From the NCBI GenBank assembly GCA_902581145.1, contig CACHNE010000004.1, positions 1 to 64,000 on the forward strand: DNA of 64,000 nucleotides. The letters run 5' to 3'. A program made the position numbers and the translations under genes. Below are positions 26,405-37,060 of the stretch, in pieces; position 1 is the first letter of the stretch; the number at the start of each line of letters is the position of its first letter. Under the pieces are notes generated by a model. It worked only from the letters and a program-made list of their open reading frames with translations. It had not been told where the DNA came from and did no database searches. The stretch comes from an uncultured Bacteroidota bacterium (lineage in GTDB: Bacteria > Bacteroidota > Bacteroidia > Flavobacteriales > Flavobacteriaceae).

Positions 26405-27868
26405 ATGAAAATTAAATATTTATTACTTTCTGCTTTCATGTTAGTTCTTTGGAGCTGTGAAACAGATATAGAAAACCCGGATGCCAATTATCCTGATCAA
26501 TATTATGCTCCTGATTCGGGTGATGCTGACTTTAGCACATACGTTTCAATGGGGGCAAGTATCACTGCTGGTGTTTCTGATAATTCACTTTTTGCCGCAG
26601 GTCAAATGAATTCTTATCCGAATATTTTAGCAAGTTATATGTCAATGGCAGGTGGAGGGGAATTCACTCAACCATATGTTAGTGATAATGTAGGTGGAAT
26701 TTTAGTTGGTGGTCAAGAATTCTGGGGACCAAGATTATTTTTTAACGGTGCAGGACCTGCTGAAGTTTCTGGAACTCCTACGACTGAGGCAACAAATGTT
26801 GTTCCTGGACCATATTCTAATATGGCAATGCCATATGCTATAGGTATTAGCTATGTAGCGCCTGGTGTTGGTAGTTTAGCAGGATTAGCAACCGGAGCCG
26901 CTAACCCATGGTATGTTAGAACAGCTTCCAGTGATGGAGCAACAATGCTCGGCGATGCATTAATGCAACAACCAACATTTGTAACTTTTGAGCCAGGAAA
27001 CGATTTTGCAAGTTATGCTCAATTTGGAGCAAGTGGATTTCCTTTTGGACCTGTTGTATTAGACGGTCCTACTGGAATGTTTGCAGGAGTTGTTGGAAGT
27101 ATTCAGGCATTAAGCGCATCTGTTCCTAATGGAGTTATCACTACTATTCCTGATCCAACAAGCACACCTGACTGGAATACAGTACCTTACAATGCAATTC
27201 CTTTAGAAGATCAGGCGACTGCTGATCAAATTAATTTAGCTTTTGGAGCTGTTAATATTGGTTTAGTTGTAGCACAAACGTTTGGACTAATCAGTGCTGA
27301 TGAAGTTGCACTGAGAACTCTTGCATCAAGAGTACAAGGTGCAAATCCAGTATTAATTCAAGATGAAACATTAACTGATTTAAGTGCGCTTGGATTACCT
27401 TCAATAAGAGATGCAAACGAAAATGACAAAATTTCTCTTTTAGCATCAACTTTTTTAGGGAATCCAGCTGATGGAGTAAATCCAGCAAATGGAGTATGGG
27501 GTGTTACTGCTCCACTACCAGATCTTGGTGTTTTGCTACCATCTGAGGTTCAGGAAATTCAAACATTGTTGGCAACTGCTAATGGTGCAATTGCAGGCTC
27601 GGTGCCAGAAGGATGGGCTTTATTTGATTTACACGGTTTATACAATGAAGTTGTAACTACTGGCGTATTTGCAGATGGCTTCAACATGACTGGAGATTTA
27701 GTATTTGGAGGATTCTTTAGTTTAGACGGATTTAATCCAACGTCCCGTGGAAGTGCTTTAATTGCTAAGAGAATGCTAGAAGCTATTGATGTAACTTATG
27801 GGTCAAATCTTTCTGAAGCGGGGTTAGAAATTGGTGATTATCCAACAAATTATCCTGACGGAATTTAG
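26405..27868 (+). CDS. SGNH/GDSL-like lipoprotein, probably partner of the upstream receptor
   Basis: A 487-residue predicted lipoprotein with lipobox Cys18 (LVLWSC). The SGNH block I appears as SMGASITAGVSDN, with the serine (S52) kept but the Asp of GDS replaced by Ala. Near the C-terminus the block V motif DGxHP reads DGFNPTSRGSALIA, so the catalytic His is Asn444. The fold is thus recognisable but the hydrolase triad is broken. Glycine- and alanine-rich loops separate the blocks. It sits 29 bases (20 from the restored stop) after the TonB receptor and before a strong terminator, so the two form a two-gene transcription unit. It may bind a ligand at the cell surface for the receptor; this is inference from position. 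Confidence 0.82.
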   Translation: MKIKYLLLSAFMLVLWSCETDIENPDANYPDQYYAPDSGDADFSTYVSMGASITAGVSDNSLFAAGQMNSYPNILASYMSMAGGGEFTQPYVSDNVGGILVGGQEFWGPRLFFNGAGPAEVSGTPTTEATNVVPGPYSNMAMPYAIGISYVAPGVGSLAGLATGAANPWYVRTASSDGATMLGDALMQQPTFVTFEPGNDFASYAQFGASGFPFGPVVLDGPTGMFAGVVGSIQALSASVPNGVITTIPDPTSTPDWNTVPYNAIPLEDQATADQINLAFGAVNIGLVVAQTFGLISADEVALRTLASRVQGANPVLIQDETLTDLSALGLPSIRDANENDKISLLASTFLGNPADGVNPANGVWGVTAPLPDLGVLLPSEVQEIQTLLATANGAIAGSVPEGWALFDLHGLYNEVVTTGVFADGFNMTGDLVFGGFFSLDGFNPTSRGSALIAKRMLEAIDVTYGSNLSEAGLEIGDYPTNYPDGI

Positions 27869-27897
27869 CCTTTAAGAAAACAAACTAAAACAAAAAA

Positions 27898-27926
27898 AGT
27901 CTGGACTAGTTCCAGACTTTTTTTTT
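27898..27926 (+). terminator. Rho-independent terminator after the receptor/lipoprotein unit
   Basis: Stem AGTCTGGA (27898-27905), five-base loop CTAGT, stem TCCAGACT (27911-27918), then nine T bases at 27918-27926. Seven A bases precede the stem, so it could also stop transcription from the other side. This is the clearest terminator in the window and separates the receptor unit from atpD. Confidence 0.92.
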
Positions 27927-27960
27927 GTTTAAAATATTTGATTAAATCTTAAAAAATCTG

Positions 27961-27991
27961 TTGAATATATTTCATAAAAAATCTATATTTG
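27961..27991 (+). promoter_or_regulatory. Promoter of atpD-atpC
   Basis: TTG at 27961-27963, 20-base spacer, and TATATTTG (perfect TAnnTTTG) at 27984-27991. The transcript start is expected near 27998, leaving a 37-base leader. It lies directly after the terminator, as expected for a fresh transcription unit, and the gene is one that must be strongly expressed. Confidence 0.75.
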
Positions 27992-28004
27992 CGACTTAAT
28001 TTAA

Positions 28005-29537
<1,533 letters not shown>

Positions 29538-29548
29538 ACTTTCTATAA

Positions 29549-29824
29549 ATGATATTAGAGATAATTTCCCCAGAAAAAATAATCTTTACCGGCGAGGTAG
29601 AATCTGTTGCTGTGCCTGGTGTTAATGGTGAATTTGAAATGTTAAATAACCACGCAGCAATTGTATCAAACTTAAAAAAGGGTGCAATAAAAGTTTACGG
29701 AAATATTACCCTTGATGATACACAAAAAGAAATTTTTGAAAAGGGTGATAGGGGTTATCATTTAGATATCAACTCGGGAACAGTTGAAATGAAAAATAAT
29801 AAGGTAACCGCATTAGTAGAATAG
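29549..29824 (+). CDS. atpC: F1Fo ATP synthase epsilon subunit, short form
   Basis: Central-stalk subunit linking F1 rotation to Fo. With 91 residues it contains only the N-terminal beta-sandwich domain, starting MILEIISPEKIIFTGEVESV and including AVPGVNGEFEMLNNHAAIV. The C-terminal helical hairpin found in the about 138-residue E. coli protein, which can inhibit ATP hydrolysis, is absent. Short forms are common in Bacteroidota. The gene lies 11 bases after atpD and its stop is five bases from the stop of the convergent umuD. Confidence 0.95.
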   Translation: MILEIISPEKIIFTGEVESVAVPGVNGEFEMLNNHAAIVSNLKKGAIKVYGNITLDDTQKEIFEKGDRGYHLDINSGTVEMKNNKVTALVE

Positions 29825-29829
29825 GAAAT

Positions 29830-30264
29830 CTATAGCTTCTTAATTACATTTGTCACAATTCCCCAAATGATTAGCTGATCATCATCTTTAACCTCAATTG
29901 GTTTGTAACTTGAGTTTTCAGGCTTTAACCAAATTTTATTTCTTTTTACTATAAGTCTTTTTACTGTAAACTCGCCTTCTATAAAGCAAACTGCAATTTT
30001 ATTATTAATTGGCTCTATACTTCTGTCAATTACAATTAAATCTCCGTCTTCCAAGCCAGCATTAATCATTGACTCACCCGAAACTCTAGCAAAAAATGTG
30101 GCCTCTTTATTTTTTATTAGCTCCTGATCAAGACTTATTCTTTCCTGCTTAAAATCTCCTGCAGGTGAAGGAAATCCTGCCGAGATTCCAGCATTGATTA
30201 AAAGCGCGTCAAGATTAGTATTCTTGCTGGGTGTAAAAAAATTTAAATTATTCTTGTTTTTCAT
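29830..30264 (-). CDS. umuD: UmuD-like S24 autoprotease
   Basis: Accessory subunit of error-prone DNA polymerase V; it cleaves itself when RecA filaments form. The 144-residue protein shows the expected cleavage dipeptide Ala29-Gly30 (GISAGFPSPAGDF), the catalytic serine S65 in VSGESMINAGL and the catalytic lysine K102 in FTVKRLIV. It has no DNA-binding domain, which separates it from LexA. The start ATG overlaps the umuC stop region (ATGA), so umuC is translated first and umuD is coupled to it, the reverse of the E. coli order. SOS control is likely by family, but no operator could be recognised. Confidence 0.93.
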   Translation of the reverse strand: MKNKNNLNFFTPSKNTNLDALLINAGISAGFPSPAGDFKQERISLDQELIKNKEATFFARVSGESMINAGLEDGDLIVIDRSIEPINNKIAVCFIEGEFTVKRLIVKRNKIWLKPENSSYKPIEVKDDDQLIIWGIVTNVIKKL

Positions 30265-31514
30265 TTAATCCTAATAATATCATCAATTTTAGTTGTATAG
30301 CAAGGTGATAAGAATTCCTGCTTCATCTTCCATTTTCTTTTTAAATCTTGATTAGCTAACTTGATTTTTTCACCGTATTTAGAATTAATGTAATCCATTG
30401 TCTTCATTAAAGGCTTATGTCTGTAATCTTCATTTTCAAAAATACCAAGTTGATAGCTATTATTAGGTACAAGACTAGTCACAATTACACCAGCCTTTTT
30501 ATAATGTATTTTATCTTGAAACATATTTTCGATTGCCTTTAGAGCATAGTTGTTTAAAACAAATGAAGAGTTTGTTGGGTATGGTAATGTTACAACCCTA
30601 GAGCAAGAATGTTGTTGTAAATCTTTTCTGAAATAATTACTTCTTATAAATACAATCATAACATTACACAGAGAGTTCTGTCTTCTTAACTTTTCAGCAC
30701 AGGAAAGCGAAAAAGTTGAAACCCTTTCTTTTAATTTACCTAAATCTGAAATAGGTTTTTCAAAAGACCTTGTAGTGGCTATAGACTTCTTAATCTTCAA
30801 GGAGTCTAAATCTAAATTTGATATACCTTTTAATTCTTGTTGGATCTTTAATTCAACAATTGATAAATTTGATTTGACCCATTGTTCAGGTAAATTAACA
30901 AAGTCTGATGCATTTTTACACCCTATATTTTGAAGCCGTTTAGATAATCTTCTACCTATTCCCCATATATCATTCAAGGGAAAATAATTTAATGCTTTAG
31001 ATCTTTTATAGTCTGTATCCAAAACATATACATGCTTTGTTTGAGACGGAAATTTTCTGGCAATTTTATTAGAAATCTTTGCCAATGACTTAGTAGGAGC
31101 AATCCCTACAGATGTTGGTATCCCCGTCCATTTTAAAATTGTATTTCTCATTTTTGAAGCATAGCTGAACAGGTCATAATTTTTATATCCTTCAAATTTT
31201 AAAAAAGCCTCATCAATACTATAAATTTCAACGTCTGGAATGAAGTTTGAAATTGTTGTCATTACACGATTACTCATATCTGCATACAAAGGATAATTTG
31301 AAGACAGAACAATTACATTATGCTGGTTGATGAGTGATCTATATTTAAAAATAGGAGCTCCCATAGGTATTCCTAATCGCTTAGCTTCGTCACTTCTAGA
31401 AATAGCACAGCCATCATTATTAGATAATACAACTACAGGCTTACCGTTTAAATTTGGATTAAACACCCTCTCACAAGAGACATAAAAATTATTACAATCT
31501 ATTAAAGCAAACAT
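30261..31514 (-). CDS. umuC: UmuC-like Y-family DNA polymerase V subunit
   Basis: Translesion DNA polymerase that copies past damaged bases at the cost of mutations. The 417-residue protein has Y-family signatures: FALIDCNNFYVSCERVF at the start with the first metal-binding Asp, SNNDGCAISRSDEAKRLGIPMG-type finger segment, YSIDEAFLKFEGY with catalytic Asp-Glu, and a helix-hairpin-helix around DIWGIGRRLSKRLQNIG. The C-terminal little-finger part is present. ATG start at 31514. On the minus strand TATATTTA lies at 31519-31526 just upstream, a weak -7 candidate without a -33 partner. It forms an operon with umuD. Confidence 0.95.
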   Translation of the reverse strand: MFALIDCNNFYVSCERVFNPNLNGKPVVVLSNNDGCAISRSDEAKRLGIPMGAPIFKYRSLINQHNVIVLSSNYPLYADMSNRVMTTISNFIPDVEIYSIDEAFLKFEGYKNYDLFSYASKMRNTILKWTGIPTSVGIAPTKSLAKISNKIARKFPSQTKHVYVLDTDYKRSKALNYFPLNDIWGIGRRLSKRLQNIGCKNASDFVNLPEQWVKSNLSIVELKIQQELKGISNLDLDSLKIKKSIATTRSFEKPISDLGKLKERVSTFSLSCAEKLRRQNSLCNVMIVFIRSNYFRKDLQQHSCSRVVTLPYPTNSSFVLNNYALKAIENMFQDKIHYKKAGVIVTSLVPNNSYQLGIFENEDYRHKPLMKTMDYINSKYGEKIKLANQDLKRKWKMKQEFLSPCYTTKIDDIIRIK

Positions 31515-31583
31515 GGTATAAATATAGGTTTTTAAAGATTTAAAAATTATAATATTTCAGAACTTATTTAACAAAAAAATAAT

Positions 31584-31613
31584 TTGATAAGTATAGGCAA
31601 ATAAGTACTTTTA
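31584..31613 (+). promoter_or_regulatory. Candidate promoter for the receptor at 31639
   Basis: TTTG ending at 31586 (TTG 31584-31586), a 19-base spacer, and TACTTTTA at 31606-31613 (seven of eight TAnnTTTG positions). Predicted transcript start near 31620, leader about 19 bases. Confidence 0.6.
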
Positions 31614-31638
31614 AAAAATTAATTTTTGATTCAAAATC

Positions 31639-33501
31639 ATGAAAAAAACTCTCCTAGCAATATTAATTTTTCAAATAATTACAACACACATAAACGCACA
31701 AGAAAATAAATCAGAAATAGAACTTGATCAAGTTGAATTAATTTCTAGTCCAAGAATAGAAATTAAAAATACAGATAATTCAATTAATGTTTTAACGATC
31801 TCAAGAGAAGAAATTCAAAAAAGTACAGCGACGAATGTTAGTGAGTTGCTACAACAAATAGCAGGACTAGATATAAGAAGAAGAGGTGCAGAGGGAATGC
31901 AAGCAGATCTTTACATAAGAGGAGGCTCGTTTGATCAAACTTTATTATTGATTGACGGAATAAAAGTTGAAGACCCACAAACCGGTCATCACACAATGAA
32001 TATGACACTACCGTTAGAGGTCATAGAAAAAATAGAAATCACAAAAGGATCGGCAGGAAGAATATACGGACAAAATGCATTTAACGGAGCTATAAATATT
32101 ATTACAAAAAAAGATATTGAAAATAATATTTCTTTGAATCTTACGAGAGGGTCCTTTGATCAAAAAAGAGCTGCGGTTACAATGCAAAGAAATTTGAAAA
32201 ATTCTGATTTACTAATTAACTATAACAGAAAAGAGTCTGAGGGTTACAGGTATAATACAGACTTTAAAAATGATGAGTTTTTTATCAAAAGTAATTTTAA
32301 AATAAAGGATCAGAATATCTCAGCTATTGGGGCATTTAATGAAAGAAAATTTGGTGCTAATGGATTCTATGCAAGCCCTGCAGCAATTGATCAATATGAA
32401 GAAACGCAAGCCAGTATAGTTGGATTAAGCACAACCTACAAAAAAGATAAATTAATCATTAAACCTAAGCTCTATTGGAAGAGAAATCAAGACATGTATG
32501 TGTATTTAAGACAAGACCCTTCGGTTTACAGAAATCTGCATATCTCTAATAAAGTTGGAGTTGAAATTAATGCATCTACCCCAAACGCCATGGGTAATTT
32601 AGGGATAGGTTTTGATTTGTCAAAAGTTTCCTTAAGCAGTAATAATCTTGGTGATAGAAATAGAACAATGTTAAATATATTCATTGAACAAAAAATCGAT
32701 TTTAAAAATGAAAAAATTGATTTAACACCTGGTGTAGCTATCACATATTTTTCCGATGTATCAACAAGGCTGAACTATCAAAGTAATTTTTTTAATAATC
32801 TATTTTTCTATCCAGGGATGGATTTGGGATACAGAGTTAACCAAAACCTGAAACTTTACAGTAATGTAGGTTACACATACAGAATACCCACATATACAGA
32901 TTTGTTTTATTCAAGCCCTACCACATTAGGAAATGAAAATTTGAAACTTGAAAAAGCCCTTACCAAAGAATTTGGTTTAAAGTATTTAAAAAATAATTTT
33001 AAGCTTAGTATGTCTTTGTATCAAAGAGATGCGTCAGATATAATTGATTATGTAAAAAATAATGAGGCTGAGCCTTGGCAAGCAAGTAATATAAGAGAAA
33101 TAATTACCAATGGTTTTGAATTAAATATGGGATATAAATTCTATTTGGGTGCTTTTAGAGCGCAAAATATTAATATAGGGTTTAGTAATATTAATGATGA
33201 GCTATTAGAAACTAATTTTGCTTTTTCAAGATACGCTCTGAATTCTTTAAAAAATCAAATTACTGCTACTTACATGTTTGAAGTTAACGAAAAGATTTCA
33301 TCTACTTTATCATATAAGAACACAGAAAGAGCAGTTGAAGAAAAGTATACGGTTATTGATTTTAAAACAATCTATAAGCTTGAGAAATTCACCCTATCGC
33401 TAATATTAAATAATATATTAGATACAGAATATTCTGAAACAAATCTGGTTCCAATGCCAGGATTTAATTTTTTGGTTGGAATTAAATACTCTATTATCTA
33501 A
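31639..33501 (+). CDS. TonB-dependent outer-membrane receptor, short (BtuB/CirA-like) type
   Basis: A 620-residue receptor with signal peptide (MKKTLLAILIFQIITTHINA) and no carboxypeptidase-regulatory-like domain. The TonB box/plug region starts early (LDQVELISSPRIEI, about 30-43), with ATNVSELLQQIAGLDIRRRG and LYIRGGSFDQTLLLIDGIKV typical of the plug, and GRIYGQNAFNGAINIITKK closing it. The barrel runs to the end (FLVGIKYSII). The size is close to the vitamin B12 receptor class, but no cobalamin riboswitch or cobalamin gene is nearby, so the ligand is unknown. It has its own promoter candidate and overlaps the convergent recX by eight bases. Confidence 0.9.
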   Translation: MKKTLLAILIFQIITTHINAQENKSEIELDQVELISSPRIEIKNTDNSINVLTISREEIQKSTATNVSELLQQIAGLDIRRRGAEGMQADLYIRGGSFDQTLLLIDGIKVEDPQTGHHTMNMTLPLEVIEKIEITKGSAGRIYGQNAFNGAINIITKKDIENNISLNLTRGSFDQKRAAVTMQRNLKNSDLLINYNRKESEGYRYNTDFKNDEFFIKSNFKIKDQNISAIGAFNERKFGANGFYASPAAIDQYEETQASIVGLSTTYKKDKLIIKPKLYWKRNQDMYVYLRQDPSVYRNLHISNKVGVEINASTPNAMGNLGIGFDLSKVSLSSNNLGDRNRTMLNIFIEQKIDFKNEKIDLTPGVAITYFSDVSTRLNYQSNFFNNLFFYPGMDLGYRVNQNLKLYSNVGYTYRIPTYTDLFYSSPTTLGNENLKLEKALTKEFGLKYLKNNFKLSMSLYQRDASDIIDYVKNNEAEPWQASNIREIITNGFELNMGYKFYLGAFRAQNINIGFSNINDELLETNFAFSRYALNSLKNQITATYMFEVNEKISSTLSYKNTERAVEEKYTVIDFKTIYKLEKFTLSLILNNILDTEYSETNLVPMPGFNFLVGIKYSII

Positions 33502-33961
33502 TATCTTTTAACTTTTGGTATATAAGATCATTCTCCCAGCCCCTGTATGTAAAGTAGTTTATAAAAGATCTTTTCTTTTGATCTGTTGAGCCTTTTAAAA
33601 ATTTAATCTTATTTGTTGAAAATTCATTGAAGTATTTTATATATTCCTCTTCGTTAATTTGATTAATATGTATATTAATTATTTTTATATCAATACCTTT
33701 TAACCTCAACTCATACTTCAACTTAATTCTTCCCCATTTTTTTATTCTAAGCTTTCCTTGAATAAACATCATAGTATATCTTTCTTCATTTAAGTAATCA
33801 TTATCAATCAAATATTCTATAATATCATTGGCAGATTTTGAGCTTACTTTCAGTGAAAATAATTTATTTTTTACTTCCTTAACGCACCTCTCTTGATAAA
33901 GGCAATAAGATTGAATTTTTTCAATTATAATCTTATCATCTTCAGTAAAACTAGTAGGCAT
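33494..33961 (-). CDS. recX: RecX-family regulatory protein
   Basis: A 155-residue helical protein of the RecX family, which binds and modulates RecA filaments. Family features are the repeated three-helix pattern with YCLYQERCVKEVKNKLF at the start, IIEYLIDNDYLNEERYTMMFIQGK and IKKWGRIKLKYELRLKGI. recA is not adjacent here. It overlaps the upstream TonB receptor gene by 11 bases and the convergent receptor gene by eight, so it is squeezed between two receptor genes and probably read with the receptor at 36353. Confidence 0.9.
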   Translation of the reverse strand: MPTSFTEDDKIIIEKIQSYCLYQERCVKEVKNKLFSLKVSSKSANDIIEYLIDNDYLNEERYTMMFIQGKLRIKKWGRIKLKYELRLKGIDIKIINIHINQINEEEYIKYFNEFSTNKIKFLKGSTDQKKRSFINYFTYRGWENDLIYQKLKDIR

Positions 33962-36353
33962 AGCTGAGAGATAAAATAAAGTTTAATCCAGGAGCTGAAA
34001 TTCCTGATGAATAGGGTCTGTACAATTTATTTGTTATATTCTCAACAGTAAAATTGATGTTTAACATTTTGGAAAAAGAATATTTTGATCTAACATTAAA
34101 TGTCATCCATGAGGGTGAATATGGGTTGCCATTTTCATCCAATGCGTACATGTAAGGTTTCGCCCTTTCAGACTCTGCAAGATTATTAAATGATATTTTA
34201 GAATTATAATTCAAATATGTATCAATTGTAAAATCTCCATTATTATAAATCAAATGAAAATTACCGTAATTTGGGGGTATATGCCTAACTGGCATTCCAA
34301 AAGGTAAATCATCCAACTCATACCCCGCGATTAAATTGTGCTGAGATTTTATACGAAAGTTTTTGTTTAAAAACATATTTATCCCAAATTCAATTCCGTA
34401 GATAAAAGACCTTGAGCTGTTTTGAAGTGCTTGAATTTGGGATAGTTCTCCGTCATAAATTATTTCTGACACACCATTACTCAGTGTAAAATCATCCCTT
34501 ATAAATGAATTATATAAATATGTTACATATGACGAAAAATCTAACTCAATATTGTTCTTTGTTCTAAAGTAACCTCCAAACTCAAGTCCAAAAGATCTTT
34601 CTGGTTTTAAATCAGGGTTTGGAACAACTACACTTCCAGGTTCAGAATCAAAAACCTTAGCAAGATCATCTATATTTGGAGATCTAAAAGCTGTATTGAC
34701 ATTAAACTTCCAGTTATTATAAATATTTCTAACCCAGCTTAGCCCTATACCTCCAACAAATGCTCCATTTTCAAGAGTTGTATTTTCATACATAAAATCA
34801 TAATAAATATTATTTTGAGATAAATCTGATTTTAATACTGTTGAACTATATCTTACACCACTTTGGAAAAATACATCCTCAATAATTTTAGTCTTGTAAT
34901 TAATGTAAAGTCCCAAGGAATTCAGAGATGAATTATCAGGATATCTAGTTGAAATTGAGGTTTCAGATAAATCACTAATATTAACACTTTTAGCAAATGA
35001 ACCAAGCTGATTTTCAATTATCTCGAGCCCATATGTAATATTAGAATTTTCTGATATTTTTTTAAAAAAATCAAGATTTAGAGAAAATATATTCAATTCC
35101 TCTTCTCTTGATTTTAGAAAACTATCACTAAACCCTCTACTGTTTCTGCTTTCTGAGAATTTCTGAAATGAAGAGCCAAATTTTAACTCATCATAAAATT
35201 TAGTTTCTTTTGGAATGTAAGTTAATTGGCTATTGATTAATAGCCATTCCTGAGGCCCGTAATACCACTCTGAATAATAAAGGCCTTCGTTTTCATTAGT
35301 TCTTATAAGCCTATCATATCTAGGAATATTTCCAGTTTTTGAAAAATGAATTCCTATATCAATACTTAAATTTTCGTTTGGCTCGTAAAGAACCTTTTGC
35401 ATAAAATTAGTTTGGCTGTATCCTGTATTTCTCTGAACCCTTGGGTTTGAGTTAGTTACTAATACATCATCGCCTGCTGAATTTTGAGTAACATAATTTG
35501 GTCTTAAATAATCTAATGGTCCGTGAATTCCCATAGTTAAATCATCGAAGTCTGATTTTGAAAAACTAGATAAAAATGCTATTTTTTCCAATCCGTAATT
35601 AAAGTCTATGTGATACATTTTTTCATTTGAAGCAGATGAGTATCTGGAATTTATATTTATTTGAATATTTGGATTTGAATCATTTGATAACTTGGCTTTT
35701 TGAGTGTAAAAATTCATAACTCCGCCTATTGCATCGCTCCCATACAAAACTGATGCTGACCCCATAATAACTTCAGTATTTTCAATATTCATTGGAGAAA
35801 TTGATATAACGTTATGTATATTTCCACTTCTAAATATTGCATTATTTAGTCTTACACCATCAACCGATAAAACCAGTCTGTTTGTTGATAAACCTCTTAT
35901 CATTGGGCTTCCACCACCTAATTGACTCTTTTGAATGTACACATAACCACCTCTCTCAAGTAAATCTGCACTTGTCATTGGATTTGTAAATTCAATCATT
36001 GACCTATTAATTTGAGTTACTTTTTTCGGGACCTCTCTAAACTTCTGTGAAAATTTTGAAGCTGAAATTACTACTTCATCAAGTAACTCATTATCATAAG
36101 ATAATATCAACGTATTTTTTAGTTTAGACTTTGGGAGTTTTTCCTCCTTGAATCCATATTGCTTTATAGTTAAAGTATCATTGCTAGAAAATTTGTCAAG
36201 ACTTACATTTCCAATTTTATCTGTTGTCTCATAATTACTTGAATCACTGAAAATTGATGCTCCAATTACAGGTTTATTATTTTCATCGATAATGGTTATA
36301 TTCTGAGAGAATCCTGTAATTGTCCACACTAAAAAAAAATAAAACTTGTTCAC
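33951..36353 (-). CDS. TonB-dependent outer-membrane receptor with CarboxypepD-reg domain
   Basis: An 800-residue receptor. Start GTG at 36353, two bases after recO stops; the leader (MNKFYFFLVWTITGFSQ) is a short signal peptide. A carboxypeptidase-regulatory-like domain follows (about 18-95), then a plug with MTSADLLERGGYVYIQKSQ, GGGSPMIRGLSTNRLVLSVD and SASVLYGSDAIGGVMNFYT, which resembles the hemin/heme and colicin receptor group. The barrel ends in FILSLSYAY. The MIRGLSTNRLVLSVDGVR signature is often seen in heme- or hemoglobin-type receptors, but no heme genes are near, so I leave the ligand open. Confidence 0.92.
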   Translation of the reverse strand: MNKFYFFLVWTITGFSQNITIIDENNKPVIGASIFSDSSNYETTDKIGNVSLDKFSSNDTLTIKQYGFKEEKLPKSKLKNTLILSYDNELLDEVVISASKFSQKFREVPKKVTQINRSMIEFTNPMTSADLLERGGYVYIQKSQLGGGSPMIRGLSTNRLVLSVDGVRLNNAIFRSGNIHNVISISPMNIENTEVIMGSASVLYGSDAIGGVMNFYTQKAKLSNDSNPNIQININSRYSSASNEKMYHIDFNYGLEKIAFLSSFSKSDFDDLTMGIHGPLDYLRPNYVTQNSAGDDVLVTNSNPRVQRNTGYSQTNFMQKVLYEPNENLSIDIGIHFSKTGNIPRYDRLIRTNENEGLYYSEWYYGPQEWLLINSQLTYIPKETKFYDELKFGSSFQKFSESRNSRGFSDSFLKSREEELNIFSLNLDFFKKISENSNITYGLEIIENQLGSFAKSVNISDLSETSISTRYPDNSSLNSLGLYINYKTKIIEDVFFQSGVRYSSTVLKSDLSQNNIYYDFMYENTTLENGAFVGGIGLSWVRNIYNNWKFNVNTAFRSPNIDDLAKVFDSEPGSVVVPNPDLKPERSFGLEFGGYFRTKNNIELDFSSYVTYLYNSFIRDDFTLSNGVSEIIYDGELSQIQALQNSSRSFIYGIEFGINMFLNKNFRIKSQHNLIAGYELDDLPFGMPVRHIPPNYGNFHLIYNNGDFTIDTYLNYNSKISFNNLAESERAKPYMYALDENGNPYSPSWMTFNVRSKYSFSKMLNINFTVENITNKLYRPYSSGISAPGLNFILSLSYAY

Positions 36354-36355
36354 GG

Positions 36356-37060
36356 TTAAAATAATTTTCTGAGAACTTCAAGTGACTTTACAGAGACAAA
36401 ACTTTCAATGTGTAGCTTATAATAAAGAATGATATTATCAAGTAAATTTTTTCTTTGCACAGAGTTAATGGTTAGTGAATTTAAATCATCAAAATTTATG
36501 CCTAAAATCATATTAAAGCATTCTAATTCTTCGTGTGAAATAAGATACTTTGAATCCTCAGTATTTGTATAACAACCATGTTGCAAATCAAAAAATTTAT
36601 AGTGATTGTTTTCAGTTTCAGGGAAGAAACCTAAAAACTTAGATAACTTAATTAAAAAAGCTAAATGAAAAGAAGAATTAAATTTAGTGTCATCATAGTA
36701 CTTAATTGAATCCTCAATAAAAGTAAATAATTCGAAATCTTTTTCTTGATGAACTAAAATTTTAGATAAAAACTCTGATAAAAAAATAACAACACCCATT
36801 TTTTTATAATCGGTATGAATGGTCTTAAGACTAAATTTATTTTCAAAATCTTTAAAATAATGTAAGCTTTTTTTACTGTTAAAATCAAATTCAATTTCAA
36901 GCAATGAGAGTTGTTGAAAGTAATTTGTTTTATTCTTTTTAGATCCTCCCCTTACAATAAAAGATGTAACGCCCAACTCCCGAACCAATAACTTTACAAT
37001 TAGATCATTGTCTCTATACTTAAGCTTACTTAAAACAATAGCACTTGAGGAAATAATCAT
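36356..37060 (-). CDS. recO: DNA repair protein RecO
   Basis: Mediates loading of RecA onto SSB-coated single-stranded DNA in the RecFOR pathway. The 234-residue protein begins with the OB-fold: SSSAIVLSKLKYRDNDLIVKLL then GVTSFIVRGGSKK. The helical part contains FLSEFLSKILVHQEKDFELFTF. The four-cysteine zinc site of many RecO proteins is not recognisable; scattered cysteines occur at HGCYTN and ELECFN. The start ATG overlaps the porZ stop by one base (TAATG), and the receptor gene follows two bases after its stop. recO next to porZ is an arrangement I associate with Bacteroidota. Confidence 0.9.
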   Translation of the reverse strand: MIISSSAIVLSKLKYRDNDLIVKLLVRELGVTSFIVRGGSKKNKTNYFQQLSLLEIEFDFNSKKSLHYFKDFENKFSLKTIHTDYKKMGVVIFLSEFLSKILVHQEKDFELFTFIEDSIKYYDDTKFNSSFHLAFLIKLSKFLGFFPETENNHYKFFDLQHGCYTNTEDSKYLISHEELECFNMILGINFDDLNSLTINSVQRKNLLDNIILYYKLHIESFVSVKSLEVLRKLF

